From: Misgurnus anguillicaudatus
Taxonomy: Eukaryota > Chordata > Actinopteri > Cypriniformes > Cobitidae
Length of the DNA: 64,000 bases
Assembly: GCF_027580225.2 (NCBI RefSeq)
Contig: NC_073342.2
Span: forward strand, 16,786,001-16,850,000
Reading direction: 5' to 3'
The notes beneath the pieces were generated by a model. The model did no database searches and had not been told where the DNA came from. It worked only from the letters and a program-made list of their open reading frames with translations. Shown here in pieces: positions 47,501 through 53,910 of this stretch (the stretch's first letter is position 1; each line of letters starts with the position of its first letter). Made by a program: the position numbers and the translations under genes.

Positions 47501-48458
47501 CGCGCGCGCTTCATCTGATGTGTCTGCAGCTGCATGCATTGCATCCATGTCGAGAACTTCTGGATTGATGCACTAACAGAGTCATCACTTGGCTCTTGTG
47601 AATTTGAATGGTTTGGTCAAATCTGTGAAGAAGTGTAAACACAGACCCCCACCATCCACCCCCTGGTCCATGTGCTTGGCTTGGGTTTGTCAATGGGGAC
47701 GTGGGTGCCCCGAGGACTGCATTAGGGCTCTGGCACTTTTGCTTCAAAGCTTGCTGACAGTCATCCTCATTGGCCTCTTTCTATTACAACACATAATCTG
47801 TTTTAAAATTACTCATAGCCATTTACATAAGCTCAGGCAAACATTTAACTATCCAATGCGGTAATATTTCGAGAAATGCCTGCACAGGCCTCCATCCACA
47901 ACTGCAATGCTTTAGTTTCCAGACAGCCAGTGCACTACAGTACGTTTGGAGTTTGGAGCGTGAGTGCTCACTGCATCAGGGCATTGCTTGTGTCTGTCAG
48001 GCTTCGGACCAGTGGTGACAACCATGCATGCATTTTCTGTGGTTATATAAACGTCCCAACTACTGCATTCATTTTTGATTTGGTTGGATGGATGCATTGC
48101 AGCTGGCATCATGTGCTCCTTGACATCACCAGTTTTCATAGGAAATGCATTTTCACTTTTGTCTATTATGTGTGTTTTTCATATAAAAGCATGCTTTTTA
48201 AGCTTAATTCTGAAATAGCCAAAAGCTATACTGTATAAGATCTTTGCAGTCCAACATTAGGATTCACCTGGGCCTAAATCAACTATCCCAATGTATTTTA
48301 TAATCCTAATCTCTGTTTTATCTGGATCTTTAGCTGATACACCCATTGAGGAGTTTACCCCCACTCCGGCCTTCCCTGCTTTGCAGTATCTGGAGTCTGT
48401 GGATGAGGGTGGAGTGGCATGGAAAGCTGGTCTGAGGACTGGGGACTTTCTCATTGAG
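9502..48458 (+). CDS. shank2: shank2, internal-promoter form, 5' part (7 coding exons, 3' incomplete)
   Basis: Gene-level entry for the spliced CDS: join of 9502-9535, 15004-15337, 26991-27133, 28906-29019, 42351-42432, 47220-47302 and 48334-48458. The exons total 915 nt, exactly 305 codons without a stop, and every junction is GT-AG with matching phase (1,2,1,1,2,1, then 0). Predicted order: N-terminal start and Ser/Arg/Pro linker (1-137), SH3 (about 138-199), linker (200-240), start of PDZ (about 242 to 305, cut by the window). SHANK2 is a postsynaptic scaffold; its PDZ binds C-termini of SAPAP/GKAP proteins and it links receptors to Homer and cortactin (family knowledge). Assignment to SHANK2 rather than SHANK1/3 rests on MKSLLNAF, PFREAPA, RVLLRSNSDNNLN, the SH3 stretch EGSARG..GWFPAECVEE and LFRHYTVGSYDSFD, as I remember the human protein. 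Which teleost paralogue is unresolved. Confidence 0.93.
10343..11211. repeat. TACCGTAAAACTTCAAATAA element (869 bp)
   Basis: Perfect terminal inverted repeats of about 24 bp: TACCGTAAAACTTCAAATAA plus TAGC at the left, and the reverse complement at the right ending at 11210-11211. Internal AGACGCCTGTCTCTTTTAGA repeats occur near both ends. Non-coding, recent-looking ends. Confidence 0.85.
11946..13585. repeat. ATGCTGGGTTA-ended element with nested insertions
   Basis: The left end ATGCTGGGTTATTTTCAACT and the right segment with CAACCCAGCATAGG and AATGCTGGGTTAAAA frame the region. It is interrupted by the ATCGG-type copy at 12042-12442 and other fragments (12453-12560, 12744-12880). Relatives at 26725-26870 and 30385-30570 are short and uninterrupted. 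Confidence 0.55.
12042..12442. mobile_element. TAGGGATGCACGATATATCGG element, copy 2, inverted, with (TA)n
   Basis: Reverse-oriented relative of 7095-7487. It is flanked by GTTAAAAC at 12034-12041 and 12443-12450, an apparent 8-bp target duplication as expected for hAT elements, although the host repeat is itself rich in GGTTAAAA. It contains a (TA)n tract at about 12359-12392. The right terminal repeat is shortened. Confidence 0.65.
14115..14508. repeat. GCTGCATTCACAC GC-rich element, copy 1
   Basis: GC-rich block with GAGGCGTCAATCG, CCAATCAGGAGCTTGCTC and CGGCTGGTGTGAAC. Its reverse complement recurs at 39592-40005 in intron 4. Ends GCTGCATTCACAC and GTGTGAACACAC are imperfect inverted repeats. 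Confidence 0.7.
15004..15337 (+). CDS. shank2: shank2 coding exon 2 (Ser/Arg/Pro-rich linker)
   Basis: Residues 13-122 plus split codons at both ends. It opens with PFREAPA, continues with a Gln/Arg-rich insert (AGAGRSRQQTPLQHQGRST) not in my memory of the mammalian protein, then APRVLLRSNSDNNLN, which is near-identical to SHANK2. The second half is rich in RSRSPSP, RSLSPRH and RSPRSRSPSLGRL motifs, which are typical proline-directed or basophilic kinase sites and predicted disordered. It is clearly GC-richer than the surrounding introns. Donor GTCAGT follows at 15338, leaving AG as the first two bases of Arg123. It lies between the promoter-specific exon and the SH3 exons and should be common to long and intermediate isoforms. 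Confidence 0.92.
16141..17461. repeat. GGGCTCTATTATA / GGGCCCTATTTTA element, copy 1 (1.3 kb)
   Basis: Left AGGGCTCTATTATACACCCG and right ATCGTTAAAATAGGGCCCTT ends. Many GGCGCAA and GCGCAAT motifs. The reverse complement of the whole unit recurs at 23733-24921. No transposase frame; probably a non-autonomous hAT-like element. Confidence 0.75.
17569..17862. repeat. TTAA-AGGGATCGTTCACCC element, decayed right end
   Basis: Same family as 6615-6898. Left end TTAAAGGGATCGTTCACCCA is clear; the right end AATCATTTGGTGATGG is degenerate. Confidence 0.65.
18162..18577. repeat. TGTGACCCTAGACCACAAAA element (416 bp)
   Basis: Terminal inverted repeats TGTGACCCTAGACCACAAAA and TTTTGTGGTCCACAGTCACA. AT-rich interior, no coding capacity. 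A type widely dispersed in teleosts (general knowledge). Confidence 0.8.
19010..19200. repeat. Alternating TG/TA low-complexity tract
   Basis: Includes a pure (TG)n run at about 19072-19089 and degenerate GTGTATATA and TGTGCATG stretches. Open frames on both strands across it are low-complexity artefacts. Confidence 0.8.
19483..19603. repeat. (ATTTT)n pentanucleotide microsatellite, 23 pure units
   Basis: An uninterrupted 121-bp array: 23 complete ATTTT units plus partial units at each end, inside shank2 intron 2, + strand reading T-rich. No interruptions seen. Confidence 0.95.
20484..21655. repeat. TTAA-AAGGATTAGTCAATTTTC foldback element, copy 2 (1172 bp)
   Basis: TTAA at 20484-20487 and 21652-21655; arms again share ATAATTTACTCACCACCATG and its inverse. 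About 250 bp longer than the copy at 5698-6618 owing to extra sequence in the left half (about 20640-20940). Confidence 0.82.
23069..23656. repeat. GGGCCGGTTCTTAGATTAGTAA foldback element (588 bp)
   Basis: The left end GGGCCGGTTC plus GGCATTTACTACACAAAGCC is mirrored at the right (GGCTTTGTGTAGTAAATGCC and GGAACCGGC). Non-coding. Confidence 0.75.
23733..24921. repeat. GGGCCCTATTTTAATGATCT element, copy 2, inverted (1.2 kb)
   Basis: Reverse-complement relative of 16141-17461: GGGGCCCTATTTTAATGATC at the left, GCGCCGGGTGTAAGATAGAG then CCC at the right. The two copies lie head-to-head in the same intron, about 6.3 kb apart. Confidence 0.75.
25044..25292. repeat. ACTGTAAAAAGTGAGAGTTGG element (about 250 bp)
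   Basis: Left CACTGTAAAAAGTGAGAGTT and right CCAACTTTTTACAGT are inverted ends. AT-rich interior with ACCAATTGAAGTAATTG and its mirror. Confidence 0.6.
26725..26870. repeat. TTGGGTCAAAAAGG / CTGGGTTGTTTTAACCC repeat
   Basis: AACCCA and TGGGTT boxes in alternating orientation just upstream of exon 3. Related to 11946-13585 and 30385-30570. Confidence 0.6.
26991..27133 (+). CDS. shank2: shank2 coding exon 3 (SH3 domain, first half)
   Basis: Residues 124-170: a short lead ending TPGSKRKLYSAVPGR, then HYVVVKSYQPQAEGEIALYKNDRVK. This is the N-terminal half of the SHANK SH3 domain. The usual ALYDY motif of SH3 domains is replaced by the family-typical SAVPGR..VVVK, so, as in other SHANKs, classical PxxP binding may be weak (family knowledge). 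The exon starts with G completing Arg123 and ends with G of Val171 before donor GTAAAA. From Asp124 to the SH3 start it aligns without gaps to my memory of human SHANK2. Confidence 0.93.
27288..27460. repeat. GACCAAG-rich degenerate repeat
   Basis: Irregular reiteration of GACCAAG, AAGACCA and AAGGCCA, starting GTGTTGTAGTCAAGGCCACC. Non-coding. Confidence 0.6.
27546..28530. repeat. CCC-TACGGCAAAAAATAT element with nested insertion
   Basis: Left CCCTACGGCAAAAAATATAT and right AATATTTTTTGCCGTATGGG are inverted ends; the AT-rich body is broken by the element at 27972-28407. Confidence 0.7.
27972..28407. mobile_element. CAGTACTGTGCAAAAGTCTTA element, Tc1/mariner-like MITE
   Basis: Terminal repeats CAGTACTGTGCAAAAGTCTT and AAGACTTTTGCACAGTACTG, with a TA after the right end. 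No transposase. Inserted into 27546-28530. Confidence 0.75.
28906..29019 (+). CDS. shank2: shank2 coding exon 4 (SH3 domain, second half)
   Basis: Residues 172-208, reading LSIGEGGFWEGSARG, NVGWFPAECVEEI and PSKPNEDRP. It contains the conserved Trp of SH3 (GFWEG, Trp180) and the GWFP strand ending in ECVEE. The EGSARG variant separates SHANK2 from SHANK3, which I recall as EGTVKG with FPADCVEE. Donor GTGAGT at 29020 leaves one T, which joins AT of the next exon to form Tyr209. The SH3 domain is complete across exons 3 and 4 (about 62 residues, normal length). Confidence 0.94.
29279..30364. repeat. TTAA-AGGGATAGTT element split by a second insertion
   Basis: TTAA at 29279-29282 and 30361-30364. 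The left part (to about 29397) and right part (from about 30183) together resemble the 284-bp element at 6615-6898. The roughly 785 bp between are a different TTAA-AGGGGTGGTTC element. Confidence 0.7.
29398..30183. mobile_element. TTAA-AGGGGTGGTTCAATGG insertion, possible THAP-like remnant
   Basis: Begins TTTAAAGGGGTGGTTCAATG within the host element. It contains ATG-GCA-CGA giving MARKKKCVFGC followed at once by a stop (29753), and in another frame RRKPALWKQWIEFI. Together these resemble a frame-shifted THAP zinc-finger start (C-x-x-x-C followed by a P-L-W-x-x-W-I-x-F-I block). The reading is damaged and this is a tentative similarity judged by eye. Confidence 0.4.
30385..30570. repeat. ATGCTGGGTTATTTTTTTTA repeat
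   Basis: AACCCAGC, TGGGTCAAAA and ACCCATTGGGTT boxes as in 26725-26870. Non-coding. Confidence 0.6.
32608..33440. mobile_element. Near-perfect foldback TTAA element (833 bp, arms of about 345 bp)
   Basis: TTAA at 32608-32611 and 33437-33440. Left arm 32608-32952 and right arm 33096-33440 are reverse complements with a single mismatch that I could find (TTCAGCC versus TTCGGCC) up to the CGCCGCCAT block, where they begin to differ. The centre is near 33024. The arms end in AAGATGGCGGCGCTACCGGA next to a 135-bp unique core. A 62-aa open frame appears identically on both strands simply because the arms mirror each other. Confidence 0.9.
34133..34583. repeat. TTAA-AAGGAACACGCCAACTTC element, copy 1
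   Basis: TTAAAGGAACACGCCAACTT at the left, CAAAAGTTGGCTTGTTCCTT then TAA at the right. A second, larger copy is at 49858-50493. Shared core: AAATGGCTCCAGCTAGCATA. Confidence 0.8.
34621..35523. repeat. TTAA-AGGGCCAGTGTGTAGATT element with nested 240-bp element
   Basis: Left TTAAAGGGCCAGTGTGTAGA, right CACAGTGCACCTTTTAA. Inside, about 35263-35501 matches the independent copy at 52930-53175 (for example AGAAGGTCCAGATTCTATTG). Confidence 0.7.
35645..35895. repeat. CTCTTTTCCC-type element, copy 2 (partial)
   Basis: Shares CTCATCAATTAAGAGAAAAC, CGCTTCCCTGGCAATGACGA and TTATCCACCAGG with 4252-4754; ends not intact. Confidence 0.65.
39592..40005. repeat. GC-rich element, copy 2 (inverse of 14115-14508)
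   Basis: Reverse complement of the intron 1 copy: CTCCTGATTGGTTAACG, GACCTCCAGACGCGTG and GACGCCTCTACCACGGCTGG. The two copies are in opposite orientation on either side of exons 2-4. Confidence 0.7.
40236..40490. repeat. TAATGCACACCC / GGGTGTGCATTA inverted repeat
   Basis: AATAATGCACACCCAAGGTG faces TGCGGGTGTGCATTATTTTT; a further AATAATGCATACCCATGG follows. Nested in the 39317-40662 element. Confidence 0.55.
40810..41253. repeat. TTAA-CTCTTTCCCCACC element, copy 3 (444 bp)
   Basis: TTAACTCTTTCCCCACCA at the left and GACGAGGAAAGGGTTAA at the right; same interior as 4252-4754. Confidence 0.75.
42351..42432 (+). CDS. shank2: shank2 coding exon 5 (SH3-PDZ linker)
   Basis: Residues 210-235 with split codons: ARADRSDRRKLFRHYTVGSY and DSFDAS. 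The block LFRHYTVGSYDSFD is a SHANK-wide signature before the PDZ domain, matched here exactly to what I recall of SHANK2. The fish sequence has two extra residues after RADRS compared with human. The exon ends in AG, the first two bases of Ser236, before donor GTACGA. It is skipped by any transcript that starts at the downstream promoter (47098). Confidence 0.93.
42517..43350. repeat. CTGGGGTGATAGCC element containing a TTAA-AGGGACACTCC insertion
   Basis: Outer element with GGTACAATATTTTACCC and GGGTACCACCCCAG parts. Inner element 42634 to about 43232 starts TTAAAGGGACACTCCA and has mirrored GCTGTAAAATGGCTGCAGG against CCTGCAGACATTTTACGACA. A relative of the outer type lies at 61755-61935. 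Confidence 0.6.
43909..44174. repeat. TTAA ... GGGCGAACTATCCCTTTAA element (266 bp)
   Basis: Right end TTTTTGGGCGAACTATCCCT then TTAA is clear; the left is decayed. Mirror GACTTCCATAGTAGTATTTG against TTCTATGGAAGTC. Confidence 0.7.
47098..47302 (+). CDS. shank2: shank2 alternative first exon, PDZ-first isoform (reads through the splice acceptor)
   Basis: The ATG at 47098 has A at -3 and an in-frame TAA upstream at 47035-47037. The frame runs 40 codons, MMNSSQPTPVRMRHHSARAA then VAMMRMIGCNNGRYARNFLH, then uses the acceptor AG as part of a Ser codon and continues into exon 6. The mammalian short SHANK2 isoform, as I remember it, begins MMSVPGG and has NNGRCPRNSLYSDC, so NNGR..RN.L.SDC is conserved across the acceptor. 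This protein would lack the SH3 domain and start directly at PDZ. The alternative is that it is just intron read-through, but the conserved residues argue against that. Confidence is limited only by the lack of transcript evidence. Confidence 0.75.
47220..47302 (+). CDS. shank2: shank2 coding exon 6 (start of PDZ domain)
   Basis: Residues 237-263: DCVINEKTVVLQKKDNEGFG then FVLRGAK. It forms the first PDZ strand and the carboxylate-binding loop, with the GLGF-type motif present as GFGF at 254-257, followed by the second strand VLRG. This loop binds the C-terminal carboxylate of SAPAP/GKAP ligands (family knowledge). It is reached by splicing from exon 5 (SH3 form) or by direct read-through from the ATG at 47098. 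Donor GTAGGA follows; the final G begins Ala264. Confidence 0.95.
47303..48333 (+). other. shank2: shank2 intron 6 (1031 bp)
   Basis: Short phase 1 intron inside the PDZ domain, GTAGGA donor and TGGATCTTTAG acceptor. Its first 200 bp are still CpG-rich; the rest is ordinary AT-rich sequence with no repeat that I recognise. Confidence 0.88.
48334..48458 (+). CDS. shank2: shank2 coding exon 7 (PDZ domain, middle)
   Basis: Residues 265-305: DTPIEEFTPTPAFPALQYLE, SVDEGGVAWKAGLRTGDFLI, E. This includes the long SHANK-specific beta2-beta3 loop (TPIEEFTPTPAFPALQ) and the PDZ helix region GGVAW.AGLR.GDFLIEV, where Val comes from the next exon. It matches mammalian SHANK2 with about one change (Lys for Gln after GVAW, from memory). 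The exon ends on a codon boundary (phase 0) before donor GTAAGG. The next exon, expected to begin with V-N-N/G-x-N-V-V-K-V-G-H, was not found in the remaining 15.5 kb. Confidence 0.95.
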
Positions 48459-49857
48459 GTAAGGGTACAACTGGGCTTACATTCTTTTTTATTCTTTGGA
48501 AAGAAAAACGATTTGCTGTGGTTCAGAGCTTTAATGCTTTCTGAGGGGATTTGAAGGTCCCAGATCAGCTGAGAAGTGATGTCCATCCAGGGGAACTTCT
48601 TCTCAGGCTTGCTGAAAATCATTGACATATTGAACAAACAAGAAAATGTTTATGCACAGTCTGGGCTTGTGAATATGAGGAAAGGTCATGGTTACATCTT
48701 TAATGAGATAGGGAAGCTTAGAGACGCAGGAGGAGAGCGCTTCCGGAAAAAGCTGTGAAAGGACAGTGATGTGTCCTGTGCAAAAACTCTGTTTCTCTGT
48801 GTCTTGGACACTTCTGACATCTTCTGAGCCTTTGGTCTGGGTTATGTTTAATCTGCTAACCTTTGTATGCCATCATGCTTTTTTATGTCATCACATCATT
48901 TTTGCTTTTTTCGAATTTTTAATGAAAAGAGTCTAACCTTGAAATTGCAAATTCATTTATGTCAGGCCAGTGATCATCTATCAGTCTTCTAACTCTGTAG
49001 AAGTTGAGCTTTGAATTTGATGCAGTTGTCTGAGAGTGATCTTGCATTTATTGGATGTTGTAAATTTTTAATGTCTCGGAAGTACTCTGGATATGTAAGC
49101 TGTCAAGCCAAAGAAGCAGCGGAGGCAGATGAGAAATGTCGTGATAAGGGATCACACTGATTGTTTTCAATCTAAATGTAGGATAAACCACCTTGTTATC
49201 TCAGATTACACTGTGGTTTGGTTTAAGCTATGGGAATGCATTAAATGCTTTTCATTGTTATGGCTTTATGCTAAGGTACCCAGAGGAAATATATATTACT
49301 CATAGGTGGTTCTTTCATAGCTCAGGAGACTTGTAAGAGGTTTTGGTAATGTCTTGTTTAAGTAATGCTTCATCTCTGATGTTTTTACTTTAGAGAAATG
49401 GAAATTAATGGGACATTTGTGAAGATATAAAGTAAGGTTCTTTGAGGAGCATAGGATATAAAATAAAAAAATTGTATATAATTATTATGACCAAAATCAT
49501 TTGATGTTGGAAGAAGAATTTGATGAGAACTGTTCATAATTAAATCTGTGACTTTTCTGTAAGCACAATGCATGACATTGCATGTCGTTTGAGATATTTC
49601 TGGAAAACAGCCCCGGTTGACCCCTCAGTTCTGGTGAAACTGACAAGCAAAGACTAAACGCAAGACATGAAAGCATTGGATAAAGCGTCCTCCTCTCAAC
49701 ATCAGCATAAAAAAGTTCATTTGCATGCAAAATTCAAGAGAGCACTCACTGTGTTAAAGAACACAGTGCAGATCTCTGCAGTTCATGGGCTGAGGAAGGA
49801 GGAAAATGATTGGCTGTCATGAGTGGCTAAGATTGCATGAATTATTACTTTCTTATG

Positions 49858-50493
49858 TTAAAGGAACACACCAACTTTTTGGGACTTTAGCTTATTCACT
49901 GTATCCCCCAGAATTAGATAAGTGCATAAATACCTTTTTCATCTCTGTGCATCCAGTAACTCTGTCTGACGCACCCACCGCTAGCCTAGCTTAGCACAAA
50001 GACTTGAAGTAAATGGCTCCAGCTAGCATACTGCTCCCAATAAGTGACATCTTTTAATCGTATACATACTGGGAACTATATTCTCAAAAGGCAAAGCACT
50101 GCTACTTGTGCGTGATTTGCTCGCAACACTCGAGAAGCCCCGTGGTGAACAGCAGAGAGTTCGCTCAGAGTTGTGCTAATCACTCCGCCCAAGTAGCAGT
50201 GCTTCACCTTCTGAGAATTAAGTTCCCAGTATGTATATGTTTAAAAGATGGCTGTGTCTCATATGACCTTGTTATTTGTACACGCTGTGACTATACAAAT
50301 CACGACATAGGAAAATGCTGGTGTTATTTTGTCACTTATTGGGAGTAGTATGTTAGCTGGAGCCATTTACTTCCAGTCTTTGTGCTAAGCTAGGCTAGCA
50401 GTGGGTGCATCAGACAGAGTTACGGCACGCACTGAGATGAAAAGGGTATGTATGGAGATACGGTGAATAAGCAAAGTCGCCGTGTTCCTTTAA
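49858..50493. repeat. TTAA-AAGGAACACACCAACTTT foldback element, copy 2 (636 bp)
   Basis: TTAA at 49858-49861 and 50490-50493; GAAGTAAATGGCTCCAGCTA at the left is mirrored as TAGCTGGAGCCATTTACTTC at the right. Confidence 0.82.
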
Positions 50494-50672
50494 TCCAGGA
50501 ATCCAAATGTATCCAAGCTAGAATTTGTCAGTGCCAGCTGAATTTTGACGAGAAAATGTTTATTGCGATACTTGTTTTGGCTTGATGTTAACAGTTTCTG
50601 TTATTTAATGTAGTTCTCTCTCTCAGTATGTAGTATAGGTAGTTGACATGATACCTTAGGGCAGTTCACGGT

Positions 50673-52128
50673 CAGTGTTGGGCAAGTTACTTCCAAAGTG
50701 TAATACATTATATATTACAAATTACTGTCATTTGAAAGTAATTAGTTACATTACAATATTACTGTCTCTGAACTGTAATAAGTTACACTACTTTTGTATT
50801 ACTTTTGAGTTACTTTCATCAAAAGAACAGAAGTATGACTAGGCATTATAAAATGTTAAAATGTAGTTTGTTGCTGCTTATAAATCTAGAAGTTATGTGT
50901 TGGCCCTCGAGCTTTGAATAGGCAAAGTGAAGATTTATGGCAAAATACAGTAACAATCACTGTCAGAATCAAAAACATAGACAAATGATCTGGTAAAAGT
51001 CTGGTAAATTATGGTACACATACCAAACACAATAGAGCCCACTATAATGCAACCTATAGCCTAATAACATGGCAAGACACGCAACCTCTTTTCATTTCTA
51101 TTCTTAAGTGATCACATTTAATTCAGATTCACAGCACAAACCTGGCATGCACTGGATTGACACAACTTATCAAAAAGTGCTATTGGAGGATCAGGCCTCA
51201 AGGAATACAGCTCATTTCAGTACAATATAAGGATAATATGTAGGCTAACATATAATTGCTTAATAAAACACAGACAAACAGAGGAACACTGCTTTTTGCC
51301 AAACAATGAATATAGGCTCCCATACAAAGGCTGGTAAAATTTTAAACAGTGATGTTTAAATGTACTAAATTATATTTAGATAACCATGTTTAAGTCTTCC
51401 CTAATGTTATGTTGTAGTTTAGGTTGCTGTTTGTAATAAAACTGTAGATAGCATAGGAATAGCCTAGCACTGTAATCATAGCAACGCTTACCTTGTCATT
51501 GCTGGTGTGATATGGATCATTTTACTGGCAACATTTGTAAAAGTCTCTTTACTTCTGAGGTTCAAGCAGCACAGGAGACCGATAGAAACGTTCTGTTGCT
51601 TTTACTTATGCGTGTGCGGCGCTACCGGACCTGATTGCGACCACTTTAGTCAATGCTTACGGCCGCGGACTTCCACATGTCTATATTTGACGCGCGCCGC
51701 GTCCAAATCGCATTTCAAATACAAAGTTCAAGTAAAAATTAACATGTTGCATACAGCACGTGGAAACAGACATACGCTGCGTCCCACACCGCCTACTTCC
51801 ATACTATATAGTAGGCAAAGAGTACGAGAAGTAGTGCTTTTCGCCCACTATATAGTATAGAAGTATGCGGTTTGGGACGCAGCCATAACTATTACACGCA
51901 GCTTTTTCATGTGTGGATGCTGGTCGCGCGCATTGGTCAAAAATAAAAAAATTAAAATAACACAGTCTAATTTTGAAATGCATTGTTGTAACGCGCTCGT
52001 TACTAAGACTGTAACGAGTAAAATATTACCAAAATTTTATTAGTAATGCGTTATATTACTGCGTTACAGCAAAAACTAATATATTACTGTAATATATTAT
52101 ATTTTGTAATGCGTTACTCCCAACACTG
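50673..52128. mobile_element. CAGTGTTGGG hAT-type element with intact 8-bp target duplication (1456 bp)
   Basis: Ends CAGTGTTGGGCAAGTTAC and GCGTTACTCCCAACACTG. TTCACGGT stands directly before (50665-50672) and after (52129-52136), a perfect 8-bp target site duplication, the hAT hallmark. No transposase frame, so non-autonomous. A palindromic GCTGCGTCCCACACC element is nested at 51776-51883. Confidence 0.9.
51776..51883. repeat. GCTGCGTCCCACACCGCCTAC palindromic mini-element (108 bp)
   Basis: GCTGCGTCCC at the left and GGGACGCAGC at the right, with ACTATATAGTA in both arms. Nested in the hAT-type element. Confidence 0.75.
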
Positions 52129-52253
52129 TTCACGGTACTCCAGTGTGACATGGCATCTCAGCAAGAAATTTTGCTTTTAAAAAGACGCCTATTGCCGTCC
52201 AACCCCTACCGAGCCCCTAAGGTGACATTGGAGTAAAAAAAATCTAGTGTTTA

Positions 52254-52460
52254 ATTTCATGTGCTCACGTGAAACTTTCATGTGCTCACGTGAAACTTTC
52301 ATGTGCTCATGCGAAACCTTCATGTGCAGAATCTTTTTTTAAGTTTAGTTTTGCGTGCTTACATGAAACTATCGCGCGCACGTGAAACTAAACGCGGTAG
52401 GTTCACGCGCGCACGCGAAAGTTTCACGTGAGCACGCGAAACTAAACTTTATTGTGGGCT
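52254..52460. repeat. 21-bp tandem repeat with CACGTG core and inverted continuation
   Basis: Three near-identical 21-bp units containing CATGTGCTCACGTGAAAC, a fourth partial unit, then the same motif inverted further right (GTTTCACGTGAGCACGCG). Non-coding. Confidence 0.8.
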
Positions 52461-52689
52461 ACTTATAGCCGGGCTTTATCCGGTCAATAGTTAACCTACA
52501 CAGTGGCTATTGTTTGCTGGGATATTTTCCCAAAAATGAATTTTTTCTGCATTTTACTAATTCATTTTTGAATTTTGCAGCCGTACAGTTTTCACAAGCA
52601 TTTTAATTGAGAAATTACATACTAAATTTCATTTGTCACACCTTAGTGCCAATATAAACCAATTTGTGTAATTATAATGTAAAATCTTT

Positions 52690-52918
52690 GAGGCAGTTTC
52701 CCGGACAGTGTTTAGGTTAATCCAGGACCAGGCCTTAGTTATATAAGGGAATTCAAGTAGTTTTTACAAACATACCTTACAAAAAACATTACTGGTGTGC
52801 ATCTTGAGACAAAACAATGATACTGATATATGTTAAGATAGGTCAGTGAAAGATGTTTTTAAATTAAAACAAGCATTTTAGTCTGGGACTAGGATAAGCC
52901 CTGTCCGGGAAACCGCCC
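52690..52918. repeat. GGCAGTTTCCCGGACAG element (229 bp)
   Basis: Inverted ends GGCAGTTTCCCGGACAG and CTGTCCGGGAAACCGCC. Non-coding. Confidence 0.75.
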
Positions 52919-52929
52919 CATATGTCCAC

Positions 52930-53175
52930 TTAAATGCGGAGTGCACAATGTTTGAAAAACGCTTTGGAAAAGGAGATGGGGTCTTCTACCAAAACACACT
53001 TATAGCCAATCAGCAGTAAGGAGCGTGTCTACTAACCGACATCCTTGCCGGGTTGCGTATGTGTGGGGCGGGTCTATCAAAAGAAGGTCCAGATTCTATT
53101 GGGGTAGGGGCGTGTTTGTTTAGGTGATTTCAAATATCAACATTGGCTTTCAAACATTGTGCACTCCGCCTTTAA
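52930..53175. repeat. TTAA-ATGCGGAGTGCACAATG element (246 bp)
   Basis: TTAA at 52930-52933 and 53172-53175; ends TGCGGAGTGCACAATGTTTG and CAAACATTGTGCACTCCGCC. The same element is nested at about 35263-35501. Confidence 0.8.
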
Positions 53176-53179
53176 ACTA

Positions 53180-53910
53180 CAGGGTTCCCACGGGTCCTTG
53201 AAATTCTTGAAAGTTTGTGAATCTGGGTGAAAAAAATTCAAGACCCTGGGAAGTTTTTGAAAATACACATAGATAGATACAAGTCATTGAAAGTGCTTGA
53301 ATCTATTTTATGCGAGAAGTTTTCTGGAAAAAAATCCATAATATTCCCTGTGTAGTGTAGGATGATATCATAAAAATCTCGACTTTTCAAGCACAAGTGC
53401 TAACTGCTGCTTTAAGTGCTTATATCTTCTGTATGCGAATGTTGATTCATACCCAAATGCCTTTTTGCATAGTTCTGTTTGACACATGAAAACGTCTCGG
53501 GTTACGTATGTAACTGTTGTTCCTTGAGAAGGGAAAGAGACGCTGCGTCTCTCTTGTCATACTTCCTGCGTCCCTGTAACGCCATCTTTGGCAATATTTA
53601 GATAGTGATATACTTCCTGGTTCCTGCGTCATGCTGGCTTTGTCATCAAGCCTCACCATTGGTTGAATTTGATATACACATTCAGACGCACATACCCCTG
53701 GAGGTGTCCCCAAAGTGTCGCCGCATTGTCGCAGCGCGAGTTCCCTCGAAAGGGAACTGTAACAATGTATCTTAAAAGGTAACACGATGTAAACTTGCTC
53801 TTACTTGAAATGTGTCCCCACATTAAGTCCTTGAATTTGAGGGTATTGGACCAGTAAAGTCCTTGAAAGGTCCTTGAATTTGAAGTTACCTAAAGTGTGG
53901 GAACCACCCT
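53180..53910. repeat. CAGGGTTCCCACGGG composite element, copy 1
   Basis: Begins CAGGGTTCCCACGGGTCCTT, ends near GTGTGGGAACCACCC. At 53487-53763 an inner GTCTCGGGTTACGTATGTAA / TTCCCTCGAAAGGGAACTGT unit is embedded. Flanks TTAAACTA and TAAAACTA may be an imperfect 8-bp duplication. Confidence 0.75.

Larger units (their letters stand above)
46735..47520 (+). promoter_or_regulatory. shank2: CpG island with putative promoter of the PDZ-first shank2 form
   Basis: A block of dense CpG (runs such as GCGCGCGCG near 46753 and 47500, GGCGGCGCG at 47042) in otherwise CpG-poor intron, with a pyrimidine tract at about 46818-46878. It surrounds the PDZ exon and the ATG at 47098. No clear TATA box sits close to the ATG; an A/T-rich ATTTATATTTA lies at 46721-46731 but is unproven. 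Inference: a CpG-island promoter of a neuron-expressed short isoform. The start site and strength need transcript data. Confidence 0.62.
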
